A DNA stretch of 5,384 bases, taken from assembly GCA_002401055.1 (NCBI GenBank), contig NVRZ01000240.1, forward strand, positions 1 through 5,384. The letters are read 5' to 3'. The notes under the pieces are model-generated. The model searched no databases, had not been told where the DNA came from, and saw only the letters and a program-made list of their open reading frames with translations. The DNA comes from Bacteroidota bacterium. Lineage in GTDB: Bacteria; Bacteroidota; Bacteroidia; NORP154. The position numbers were made by a program, and so were the translations under genes. Of the stretch, positions 1-5,384 are shown piece after piece (positions within the stretch are counted from its first letter, which is position 1; each line of letters opens with the position of its first letter).

Positions 1-1
1 T

Positions 2-940
2 AAATATACCAACGGTGGATCACTACAATGGGTAAGGAAGGGACAAGGGCCCGAACGAGAAGTAGCATATGATATTGTAGTTGATGAACTGGGTTACGTT
101 TACGTTACCGGAAGTGCGAATGGAACAACCTTTTCAACGAATACAGTCACATTTAATACGATTCAACTATCCCTTACAGGACAGCAAAGGCTTTTGGCGA
201 AATACGACTCTAATGGAAACATACAATGGGTAAAATTCCTTGGTGCTTATCCAAACGATATGGCCATAGATCAAAGTAGCAATCTACTCATAACGGGTTC
301 TTTTAGCGGAACTGTGACATTCGATACCATTACTTTGACAAGCCTGGGTTTAACTGACATTTATCTAGCTAAATATGACAGCTCTGGGAGCATTCAATGG
401 GTGCGTAGGTCCGGAGCACCTGGGGACGAAGAAGGTATGGCAGTTGCCTCCGATGCATCAGGTAGTGCCTATATTACGGGGCGATGTTGTGGCTCAGGAT
501 CAGACTCAACTACTTTTGACACGATAACCATAAACCATACCGGCACTTCCTACAATGCATTTGTTGCGAAATACGATTCTTCTGGTAATATTCAATGGGC
601 CGATATAATATTAGGTAATCATCATGAATTAAGCCAAGGTATAGCAGTTGATACATCTAATGAAGTTTATATAGCTGGGAATTTTAAAGGCACCATCCTT
701 CCATTTGCTGATACGGTTCTCAGCACGAGTGGTTATAACGATGCTTTTGTTGCAAAATACGGTGCCTCAGGCACTCAAGAATGGATTCAAAGAGGAACCG
801 GTAGTAGTTATGATTATGCAACTGCAGTGGGAACGGACACTTTAGGTAACTTGTATTTAGCAGGTAATTTCAGAAGCTCTCCATTTGGATGCGATACTTT
901 TTTGCTTATTAATAATGATTCGGGTCTGTCCGACATTTTC
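2..940 (+). repeat. Five degenerate SBBP beta-propeller blade repeats
   Basis: Protein-level repeats of about 57-66 residues recur with blade starts near 2, 197, 368, 566 and 752. Each carries a KY(D/G/T)..G..QW-like strand, except the last, which has QEW, and then an acidic or small-residue stretch and a (V/I/L)(Y/L)(V/I/L)(T/A)G strand. The second blade is the shortest. The third carries an unusual Cys-Cys pair (RCCGSG). Propellers normally close with six to eight blades, so at least one more is expected upstream of the window. The last boundary is approximate. Confidence 0.8.
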
Positions 941-2509
941 GTTGCCAGGCTTAGTACTGGCTTACCCTGCAATGTTCTTGCCTCCTTTAGCCCGAGTAGC
1001 ACCGAGGCCTGTATCAATGATTCTATTTCATTCACTAATACAACCTCTGGCACAACTGTTTTTGAATGGCTTGAAAACGGTATTCCGTTTAGCACAGCGA
1101 CCGACACTTCAAGTGTTTTCATAACAGCAGGAACATATGCAGTTACATTGATTGCCGACACCGGGCTATGTGCTGATACTGTTTCAATGAACATCACGGT
1201 TAATGACATAACACCAGGAGCCTCGATAGTTCCCAGCGGTTCCGTAGCTTTTTGTCAAGGCGACAACGTGATGCTCAACGCGAATACCGGTGCTGGATTC
1301 GGCTACGCGTGGTACCTGGATAGTGTGTCACTTGCGGGAGGGTTAGATTCGAGCTACATCGCTAGTCAAGCTGGTTCATATACCGTTCAAATAACTGATG
1401 GAGGCTGTGATAGCACTTCAGTGCCCATTAATTTGACTGTAAACACGGTGTTTACGATAAGTGCGACGGCTAGCATCTGTCAGGGTGATAGTATCCTGCT
1501 TGGCGGGGATTACCAATCTTCGGCGGCTACATATTATGATACACTTTCAACCATTGAAGGTTGTGACAGTATTATTATCACCAGTCTCACCATTGATCTA
1601 GTTCACACTATTAGTCAAGCCTTTGAGATGTGCCAAGGGGACAGCATGTTGGCAGGTGGGATTTATCAAACGGCTGCTGGAACTTTCTATGATTCTCTAT
1701 ACACCACAAAAGGCTGCGACAGCATCCTTATCACCAACCTTTCCATTATTACCGTAGTTTCTTCTTTCTCAGCTTCCGATACCAGCATATGTCCGGGAGG
1801 TGCTGTTACTTTTATTAATACGAGCATGGGTGCCTCTAATTATACATGGCAGAATAATGGAACAACATTCAGCTCATCTCCAGATACAGTGTGGCAGCTA
1901 TTTTTCATGTCTGGCGGAACTATTAGTTTAATTGCCATCGACTCAGTCTCGGGCTGTAATGACACATCTTATTTTACAGTGCAAGTTGTACCTGGGCCCA
2001 ATCCAAATTGGTCAATATTCATTTTTGGTTTAGACAGTAGTTATTGCACCAATGATAACGCAGTAACTTTGACTGGTAGTCCTGTCGGCGGCACATTTTC
2101 CGGAAACGGAATCAGTGGCTTTCTTTTTGATCCGGCAGTTGCAGGAGTAGGGACGCATGCAATTACTTATACTCTTCCTCCCGGTCCTGGATCATGTTTG
2201 GCGTTTACTTACGCTAATGTGAATGTTAGTGTATGCGCAGCAATTGATGGTATTGGCAATAATCTACAGGTAAGTGTTTACCCAAACCCTTTCAGCAATG
2301 AAACAACCGTGCGATTTTCTAATCCTGGAGGAGTGAAGCACACTTTCTATCTCCATGATGTTTTGGGCAGGGAAGTCAAGAGGGTTGAAGACATCAGGTC
2401 AGATAAGCTAATATTCAAAAGAGGAAATTTAAGCGGTGGGATTTATATATATCAACTCGAAGGCGATAAAAGAATAATAGCAACAGGAAAAATAATAATA
2501 AACATCTAA
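2..2509 (+). CDS. Large T9SS-secreted protein with SBBP beta-propeller and PKD/Ig-like modules (5'-truncated)
   Basis: Frame 2 is open from the window edge to a TAA at 2507-2509, giving 835 visible residues with the N-terminus missing. A TTG at 194 could be taken as a start, but coding similarity continues upstream: residues 1-65 form a propeller blade like the following ones, so the true start and signal peptide lie before the window. Five blades begin near 2, 197, 368, 566 and 752, four of them marked by AKYD/AKYG and all but the last by an IQW- or LQW-type motif followed by YVTG/YITG/YLAG-like strands. These match the SBBP type. Next come a PKD-like domain (about residues 325-402), an Ig-like domain (403-481), two tandem 51-residue Cys modules (483-584), another PKD-like region (585-660) and a further Cys-containing beta domain. 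The C-terminus (about 755-835) carries VYPNPF, DVLGREV and LSGGIYIYQL, a classic type A T9SS sorting domain. The family knowledge implies export through the outer membrane with sorting-domain cleavage. The exact role (adhesin or matrix protein) is unknown. It probably heads or joins an operon with the two genes downstream. Confidence 0.93.
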   Translation, partial: KYTNGGSLQWVRKGQGPEREVAYDIVVDELGYVYVTGSANGTTFSTNTVTFNTIQLSLTGQQRLLAKYDSNGNIQWVKFLGAYPNDMAIDQSSNLLITGSFSGTVTFDTITLTSLGLTDIYLAKYDSSGSIQWVRRSGAPGDEEGMAVASDASGSAYITGRCCGSGSDSTTFDTITINHTGTSYNAFVAKYDSSGNIQWADIILGNHHELSQGIAVDTSNEVYIAGNFKGTILPFADTVLSTSGYNDAFVAKYGASGTQEWIQRGTGSSYDYATAVGTDTLGNLYLAGNFRSSPFGCDTFLLINNDSGLSDIFVARLSTGLPCNVLASFSPSSTEACINDSISFTNTTSGTTVFEWLENGIPFSTATDTSSVFITAGTYAVTLIADTGLCADTVSMNITVNDITPGASIVPSGSVAFCQGDNVMLNANTGAGFGYAWYLDSVSLAGGLDSSYIASQAGSYTVQITDGGCDSTSVPINLTVNTVFTISATASICQGDSILLGGDYQSSAATYYDTLSTIEGCDSIIITSLTIDLVHTISQAFEMCQGDSMLAGGIYQTAAGTFYDSLYTTKGCDSILITNLSIITVVSSFSASDTSICPGGAVTFINTSMGASNYTWQNNGTTFSSSPDTVWQLFFMSGGTISLIAIDSVSGCNDTSYFTVQVVPGPNPNWSIFIFGLDSSYCTNDNAVTLTGSPVGGTFSGNGISGFLFDPAVAGVGTHAITYTLPPGPGSCLAFTYANVNVSVCAAIDGIGNNLQVSVYPNPFSNETTVRFSNPGGVKHTFYLHDVLGREVKRVEDIRSDKLIFKRGNLSGGIYIYQLEGDKRIIATGKIIINI
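1448..1753 (+). repeat. Tandem pair of 51-residue Cys-containing modules
   Basis: Two adjacent modules of exactly 51 codons, 1448-1600 and 1601-1753, share 29 of 51 residues by my count. Both keep CQGDS near the start, YQ in the middle and GCDSI near the end. The two cysteines of each module are 28 residues apart and could form a disulfide. Such modules are common in Bacteroidota secreted proteins that end in T9SS sorting domains. The DNA has diverged, so the duplication is old. Confidence 0.85.
2276..2506 (+). other. T9SS type A C-terminal sorting domain region
   Basis: The last 77 codons of the first gene begin with VYPNPF, followed by a TTVRF strand, the DVLGREV strand, LSGGIYIYQL, and a final ATGKIIINI strand. 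This order matches the type A C-terminal domain used as the T9SS secretion signal in Bacteroidota. It is normally removed after export, with the protein released or linked to the cell surface. Confidence 0.92.
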
Positions 2510-2519
2510 AATTAGAATA

Positions 2520-3137
2520 ATGAAGCTTACACATCTAATACCCGTTATTACATTGCTTTTTGCTCTTCAAACAAATGCGCAGTCCATTCCCAAGGAAGCC
2601 ATAGCCACGTCCTACTTTGATTATCAGGTACAGCCTACGGATGGAGAGATCCGTATGGGAAAAGATTATACCAGACAAAGACAAACGCTACTAGATAGCG
2701 CCTATGCAATACTTACCAAGAGATTGAGTGCTGAGAAGGGAATGAAATTTCTCCCTCTGAACTCCATGGAAGGCGTTATCAAATACAACAAATTCGGATA
2801 TCCTCGAACGGGAACCTCCAAGGCGGCAAAAAAGGGAGCGCGCGACAATTACATTAAAATGTACTGTAACATGACTTGGTCGCAGAAAAGCTCTGGAGTA
2901 AGTGCAGGTGCAGCTTCCCTGAAGAAAATAAAAATAAGACCAATACTGGTGCTGAAGATCATAATAGCAGACAAAGGGGGAGAAACGATTTGGGAACAAA
3001 AGGTAAAGGTGAAAAATGATGTGGAACTGGAGACCAAAATAGCTCGGATACACCACTGGAGCTCGACATCGGATTCAGATCCGCTACCCTTTATGGAATT
3101 ATTGAATAAGTGTATAGATGAAATTGTGAAATTATAA
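2520..3137 (+). CDS. Secreted or periplasmic protein of unknown function
   Basis: This is a 205-residue protein. I do not recognise a named family. The N-terminus is a good Sec signal peptide: basic MKLTH, a hydrophobic stretch at 6-16, and a likely cut after TNA (residue 20). There is no lipobox cysteine. The mature part starts with a polar segment and an aromatic FDYQVQP motif, then a helical RQRQTLLDSAYAILTKRL region (about 52-69), a FLPL strand, and a YNKFGYPRTG motif (89-98). A Lys-rich KAAKKGARDNYIKM segment follows. A strand pair at about 139-164 (IRPILVLKIIIADKGG, then IWEQKVKVK) looks like a beta hairpin, and a helix closes the protein. The ATG sits 10 bases after the preceding stop with no clear Shine-Dalgarno, as is usual in Bacteroidota. 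Tight spacing suggests co-transcription with the surface protein before it and the carrier protein after it. A role in the same envelope process is inference only. Confidence 0.85.
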   Translation: MKLTHLIPVITLLFALQTNAQSIPKEAIATSYFDYQVQPTDGEIRMGKDYTRQRQTLLDSAYAILTKRLSAEKGMKFLPLNSMEGVIKYNKFGYPRTGTSKAAKKGARDNYIKMYCNMTWSQKSSGVSAGAASLKKIKIRPILVLKIIIADKGGETIWEQKVKVKNDVELETKIARIHHWSSTSDSDPLPFMELLNKCIDEIVKL

Positions 3138-3165
3138 GTAAAATGTTCTCTGATATAACTGCATT

Positions 3166-3426
3166 ATGAAGTCATCACAAGTGATCGAAAAAATATCAGA
3201 ATTCTTGGTCGAAGAATTTGAAGTGGATAAGGATAGGATCTCTCCTGAAGCAAATCTTAAAGACACCCTTGATCTGGATAGCCTGGATTATGTTGATCTG
3301 GTGGTAATAATTGAGGATAGGTTCGGTTTCAAAGTAAAGGGAGAGGATTTTATGAATATCCTAACCTTTCAAGATTTCTACGATTATATTATTGGAAAAC
3401 TGGCTGACAAAGAGAAGATGGTCTAA
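3166..3426 (+). CDS. Acyl carrier protein (phosphopantetheine-binding)
   Basis: This 86-residue protein is the normal length for a free-standing acyl carrier protein. The DSLD motif at residues 38-41, inside LDLDSLDYVDLV, gives Ser39 as the attachment site for 4'-phosphopantetheine. The following VVIIEDRFGFKV helix and loop and the final TFQDFYDYIIGKL helix complete the four-helix fold. Family knowledge says it would carry acyl chains as thioesters in the cytoplasm after activation by a phosphopantetheinyl transferase. The sequence looks more like the specialised carriers of Bacteroidota pigment/aryl-polyene (flexirubin-type) or other secondary lipid clusters than the housekeeping AcpP, but this is from memory and moderate in confidence. 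No ketosynthase, acyltransferase or thioesterase follows, because the next 840 bases hold no complete gene. The start ATG lies 28 bases after the preceding stop, so it is probably the last gene of that operon. Confidence 0.93.
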   Translation: MKSSQVIEKISEFLVEEFEVDKDRISPEANLKDTLDLDSLDYVDLVVIIEDRFGFKVKGEDFMNILTFQDFYDYIIGKLADKEKMV

Positions 3427-3698
3427 AAAATGACGATGTGCAAATTGGGAATACTACGTTGTTCATTCGCAGCATATTCAATGTGACATTTAACACTGGT
3501 TGAAATGAACTTTAATCCTCAAGCCAAATTTCTTAAAGTGATCAACTTATTTAGTAATTATTGAAAGTTAGAGTTGAGGTACCGACTTAAAGATTTGTGC
3601 TACTGATTCACCACCTCCATGTAATACCTATCAATGTAAAAGATTGAAAATCAGCTCATATTGATTTTGCGTCGAGCCTCAGTAAGGCAAAATAACTG

Positions 3699-3812
3699 CT
3701 ATCCATTATCAATTCTACCTTTCAGTGTACATGGAATAACATCCTGAAGATCAGTTAACTTTCGCAAATCTTCCTCTAAATAGTTCGACAATTGTCCCTT
3801 CTGCTCCACCAT
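3699..3812 (-). other. Possible small ORF or gene remnant on the minus strand
   Basis: An ATG at 3812-3810 opens 37 codons ending in TAG at 3701-3699. The peptide is strongly helical and charged: it starts MVEQKGQLSNYLEEDLRKL and ends TLKGRIDNG. The frame is also open for about 13 codons upstream of the ATG, to a TGA. The composition looks more like real protein than chance translation. A second ATG (MDSSYFALLRLDAKSI, then stop) overlaps the end of this ORF in another frame. I cannot assign a family. It could be debris of a larger gene, for example from a lost mobile element, or a chance ORF. Confidence 0.25.
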
Positions 3813-3857
3813 TTGAAAACATAAAATGCTATTTATCAGCGTTTTATGTTTTCATAT
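3811..3857. repeat. Long AT-rich imperfect palindrome (hairpin)
   Basis: The left arm 3811-3829 pairs with the right arm 3839-3857 around a 9-base loop. Of 19 positions, 17 are Watson-Crick pairs, one is a G-T wobble (3827/3841) and one is a mismatch (3813/3855). The core is GAAAACATAAAA against TTTTATGTTTTC. Neither strand has a T-tract after the stem and the stem is AT-rich, so it does not look like a standard intrinsic terminator. It may be a recombination, replication or mobile-element end structure, or an RNA hairpin. Confidence 0.7.
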
Positions 3858-3900
3858 ATGGTTATTTGTACCACATGTGTCCCACACTTTTAATACTCAT

Positions 3901-3976
3901 TAGTGCTCATTTGAGTAATGATAGAGCATCTATCTTATACTCAAGAGCTGAGGTTCGAATCCCTCATCGCCCACCA
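3901..3976 (+). pseudogene. tRNA-like remnant (3' half with encoded CCA)
   Basis: The 3' end is tRNA-like: the T-loop TTCGAAT at 3954-3960, a 3' T-stem strand, an acceptor 3' strand ATCGCCC at 3966-3972, discriminator A and CCA at 3974-3976. Upstream, GCTC (3905-3908) and GAGC (3924-3927) resemble a D-stem around an over-long 15-base loop, and CTTATAC (3934-3940) sits where an anticodon loop would be. The rest fails. The expected 5' acceptor strand GGGCGAT is absent, the anticodon stem does not pair, the variable loop is short and the T-stem 5' strand seems to lack one G. I read it as a degenerate tRNA gene or the 3' tRNA fragment left by integrase-mediated insertion. The acceptor end recalls tRNA-Val, but the identity is uncertain. 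Confidence 0.55.
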
Positions 3977-4005
3977 AACTCCCCAAGCCACTGATTACCA
4001 GCGGT

Positions 4006-4035
4006 TTCAGACATTTTTCTTTCTAAAAATCTGAA
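4006..4035. repeat. Bulged hairpin downstream of the tRNA-like segment
   Basis: TTCAGA (4006-4011) pairs with TCTGAA (4030-4035), and TTTTT (4014-4018) pairs with AAAAA (4025-4029), leaving a 2-base CA bulge and a 6-base loop. No T-tract follows on the + strand. It lies 30 bases past the CCA end, where a tRNA terminator or an integrase arm site could lie. Its function is unknown. Confidence 0.5.
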
Positions 4036-4145
4036 GGGACTAAAATGTCTCCATTTGCAAGAATTCATCTGGTGTAATTAAGAAGTACACGGTTCGAATT
4101 TTGTTTGAGAGAATCTATTATCAAACGCTCGCCATAGCAACAAAA

Positions 4146-4200
4146 ATATCGTCAATATGTTTCCAGTTGCCCCTCCATTCGGTTGTCACATTGACGATAT
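4146..4200. repeat. 11-bp perfect inverted repeat overlapping the promoter region
   Basis: ATATCGTCAAT at 4146-4156 is the exact inverse complement of ATTGACGATAT at 4190-4200. Two more pairs (4158-4159 with 4187-4188) follow after one mismatch. The arm centres are 44 bp apart, about four helical turns. The right arm contains the TTG (4191-4193) that could serve as the -33 element of the promoter for the downstream repeat-protein gene, so a paired operator is one possibility. A long-loop RNA hairpin is less likely because it would lie mostly upstream of the predicted transcript start. Confidence 0.55.
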
Positions 4201-4217
4201 ATTAGGGGATATCTTTG
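4191..4217 (+). promoter_or_regulatory. Bacteroidota-type promoter candidate
   Basis: TATCTTTG at 4210-4217 fits the TAnnTTTG -7 element of the Bacteroidota housekeeping sigma factor exactly. A TTG at 4191-4193 lies 16 bases before it; another at 4183-4185 lies 24 bases before it. Both spacings are near the edges of the usual range, so the -33 element is uncertain. Transcription would begin near 4224, giving a leader of about 40 bases before the ATG at 4266. Confidence 0.55.
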
Positions 4218-4265
4218 TATATTTACACCCCTTTTTTACTTCCAATATTTTTAATTCAAATCCCT

Positions 4266-5384
4266 ATGAAAACAAAACAAAAAATCTGTCGCAGCTGCTT
4301 GCTCATAGTAATGCTTTTAGTAACTCAAGTAACTAACGCAACCAACATCTTTTGGATCGCATCCGGACCAGGAGATTGGAGTGTCCCAGCAAACTGGTCG
4401 ACCAATACAGTTCCCGGTCCTTCTGATATTGTCATCTTTGATGGTGGTGGCTTGGGAGATTGTAACATTAATATCAATGTTGATGTCGCTGGGATAGATA
4501 TTCAGGCAGGATACACGACGGGCACTATTACACAAGGGGCCAATACTATGCTCATTCGCTTGTCAGGGGCAAGTTTTTCAGGGGGAATATTTACCGGAGG
4601 CACTGCGGACATAACAGTTAATAGCAATTTTACTCTATCAGGCACATCTTTTACCAGTACAAGCACAGTTTTACTTATTAAGGGAACCTACACTGTTTCA
4701 AGTGGTAGTTTCTTTCATAATAGTGGTACTGTCAAATTTACAAATGGTAGTACCATAACCGGCTCTCATGCGGTACATAATGTAGAGTTCAATGCCGCAG
4801 TTAATTCTAATTTTACCATTGCTTCAGGAACGGAGCTAACCATTGAAGGCACATTGACAATAAGCGGTGCGGGTTTTGCCAGGATTTTAACAGGAACAAT
4901 CAACGCCCAGGGAGACATATTAGTTACAAATACCAGTTTTACCAGCGGAGGAAGTGCTACGTTAAAGATCGATGGAACAGCAGACCAGCTGTTTTCCAAT
5001 AGCGGCACAGCAGGCCAGGGGCGACTTCCCTTCATCAATATAGATAAGCCCAGCGGAACGCTGACCTTGTCAGGCATTATTACAGCCGGGACAAACTGGG
5101 CCTATACCCAGGGAATCATCGATGCTTTAACCAATAATTCTACCTTGTTTTTAAATTCCGGTAACACCATCACCGGCTCCCATACATTGCATAATGTAGA
5201 GTTCAATGCGGCAGTTAATACAAATTTTACCATTGCTTCAGGAACGGAGCTGACCGCTGAAGGTACATTGACAATAAGCGGTGCAGGTTTTGCCAGGATT
5301 TTCACCGGCACGATCAACGCCAAGGGAGACATATTAGTTACAAATACCAGTTTTACCAGCGGAGGAAGTGCTACGTTAAAGATC
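4266..5384 (+). CDS. Secreted beta-strand repeat protein, probable surface adhesin (3'-truncated)
   Basis: The ATG at 4266 opens 373 codons with no stop; the frame runs off the right edge, so the C-terminus is missing. A signal peptide is clear: MKTKQKICRS, then a hydrophobic CLLIVMLLV core, with a likely cut near residue 25 (VTNA). No lipobox is evident. Residues 28-60 (IFWIASGPGDWSVPANWS, then a VPGPSDIVIFD motif) form the Trp-rich N-terminal segment often seen in long Bacteroidota extracellular repeat proteins. From about residue 110 the protein is rich in Thr, Ser, Gly, Asn and short beta strands. A 138-residue unit then repeats, with HNVEFNAAVN at 171-180 and 309-318 and TNTSFTSGGS at 221-230 and 359-368. 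A parallel beta-solenoid or stacked-strand fold is a reasonable inference, with a role in adhesion or matrix. A T9SS sorting domain would be expected at the unseen C-terminus. Its own promoter candidate lies just upstream. No Shine-Dalgarno is visible before the start. Confidence 0.9.
   Translation, partial: MKTKQKICRSCLLIVMLLVTQVTNATNIFWIASGPGDWSVPANWSTNTVPGPSDIVIFDGGGLGDCNININVDVAGIDIQAGYTTGTITQGANTMLIRLSGASFSGGIFTGGTADITVNSNFTLSGTSFTSTSTVLLIKGTYTVSSGSFFHNSGTVKFTNGSTITGSHAVHNVEFNAAVNSNFTIASGTELTIEGTLTISGAGFARILTGTINAQGDILVTNTSFTSGGSATLKIDGTADQLFSNSGTAGQGRLPFINIDKPSGTLTLSGIITAGTNWAYTQGIIDALTNNSTLFLNSGNTITGSHTLHNVEFNAAVNTNFTIASGTELTAEGTLTISGAGFARIFTGTINAKGDILVTNTSFTSGGSATLKI
4747..5384 (+). 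repeat. Tandem 414-bp (138-codon) in-frame repeat, second copy cut by the window edge
   Basis: Positions 4747-4970 recur at 5161-5384 with a shift of exactly 414 bases. Over 4761-4970 against 5175-5384 I count 18 mismatches in 210 bases (about 91% identity) and no gaps. The last 62 bases (4909-4970 against 5323-5384) are identical and still matching at the edge. Eight changed codons are silent and six alter the residue. A more diverged version of the strand pattern is visible before 4747, suggesting further, older units. Confidence 0.93.

Larger units (their letters stand above)
3427..4265. other. Long gene-poor intergenic region with decayed and palindromic elements
   Basis: No convincing complete gene lies in these 839 bases on either strand. 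The + strand offers only tiny ORFs, such as 3430-3486 (18 residues) and 3505-3564 (19 residues), with no recognisable content. The minus strand holds a 37-codon coding-like ORF at 3699-3812. Structures seen, left to right: a small inverted repeat (AAAATCA at 3647-3653 with TGATTTT at 3662-3668), a long palindrome at 3811-3857, a tRNA 3'-end-like segment to 3976, a hairpin at 4006-4035, a 6-bp inverted repeat (GTTTGA 4103-4108, TCAAAC 4121-4126), an 11-bp inverted repeat at 4146-4200, and a promoter element at 4210-4217. No terminator with a U-tract was found after the carrier-protein gene. Confidence 0.75.

Noticed and set aside
885..1124. Alternative + strand frame of 79 codons inside the first gene
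   Set aside because: It overlaps the main frame entirely and shows no protein-like features or start context.
814..1209. Open minus-strand frame of 131 codons inside the surface-protein gene
   Set aside because: It lies opposite a gene with clear propeller and PKD-like domains, and its translation has no recognisable motif. It is a shadow of the real frame.
2691..3056. Minus-strand open frames (also 2849-3037) opposite the 205-residue secreted protein
   Set aside because: The translations are low-complexity and Phe/Ser/Cys-rich without domain features, while the + frame has a signal peptide and operon spacing.
3430..3564. Tiny + strand ORFs at 3430-3486 and 3505-3564 as genes
   Set aside because: They encode only 18 and 19 residues, with no motif or ribosome-site support. 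They could be chance ORFs or the ends of decayed genes.
3811..3857. Intrinsic terminator for the carrier-protein operon
   Set aside because: The stem is AT-rich, lies almost 400 bases past the stop codon, and has no T-tract on either side.
3901..3976. A functional tRNA gene
   Set aside because: The 5' acceptor strand and anticodon stem do not pair, and the T-stem lacks a base on one side, so only a remnant can be supported.
4317..5332. Minus-strand open frames at 4317-4535, 4766-5077 and 5102-5332
   Set aside because: They are antisense to the long + strand repeat protein. The latter two resemble each other only because they mirror the 414-bp repeat.
4747..5384. CRISPR array or mobile element as the source of the repeat
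   Set aside because: The period is a multiple of three, the repeat is in frame and protein-coding, and there are no short repeats with unique spacers, terminal repeats or transposase.

Overview
The window reads as Bacteroidota (Flavobacteriia/Cytophagia-like) chromosomal DNA. The evidence is a C-terminal type IX secretion (T9SS) sorting domain with a VYPNPF motif, SBBP-type beta-propeller blades and Cys-containing Ig/PKD-like modules, a TAnnTTTG promoter element, no clear Shine-Dalgarno sequences, and moderately AT-rich DNA. All recognisable genes are on the + strand.

Left part (2-3426): three closely spaced genes that probably form one transcription unit. The first is the 3' part of a large secreted cell-surface or extracellular protein: at least five propeller blades, then PKD/Ig-like modules including a tandem 51-residue pair, then a T9SS type A sorting domain. 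Its reading frame is open to the left window edge, so the true start lies upstream. Ten bases later comes a 205-residue protein with a signal peptide and no function I can recognise. After 28 more bases comes an 86-residue acyl carrier protein with an intact DSLD phosphopantetheine site. No enzyme that would load or use this carrier lies in the window.

Middle (3427-4265): about 840 bases with no convincing gene. The stretch is not featureless. It holds a short coding-like minus-strand ORF (probable gene debris), a long AT-rich imperfect palindrome (3811-3857), a tRNA 3'-end-like segment ending in an encoded CCA (to 3976) whose 5' acceptor strand is missing, a second hairpin (4006-4035), and an inverted repeat (4146-4200) overlapping a Bacteroidota-type promoter. 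A decayed tRNA end beside palindromes and gene debris suggests an old integration or recombination junction. That is inference.

Right part (4266-5384): the start of a long secreted repeat protein that runs off the window, open for all 373 visible codons. It has a signal peptide, a Trp-rich N-terminal region, and then a beta-strand-rich repeat with a period of exactly 414 bases (138 residues). The second copy is about 91% identical in DNA to the first over the compared stretch, and the last 62 bases match perfectly.

The two large proteins both look like exported surface or adhesive proteins. I found no defence system, CRISPR array, complete mobile element or clearly new system. The points most worth checking are the tRNA-like remnant and its surroundings, the homogenised 414-bp repeat, and the lone acyl carrier protein in a secretory-protein operon.
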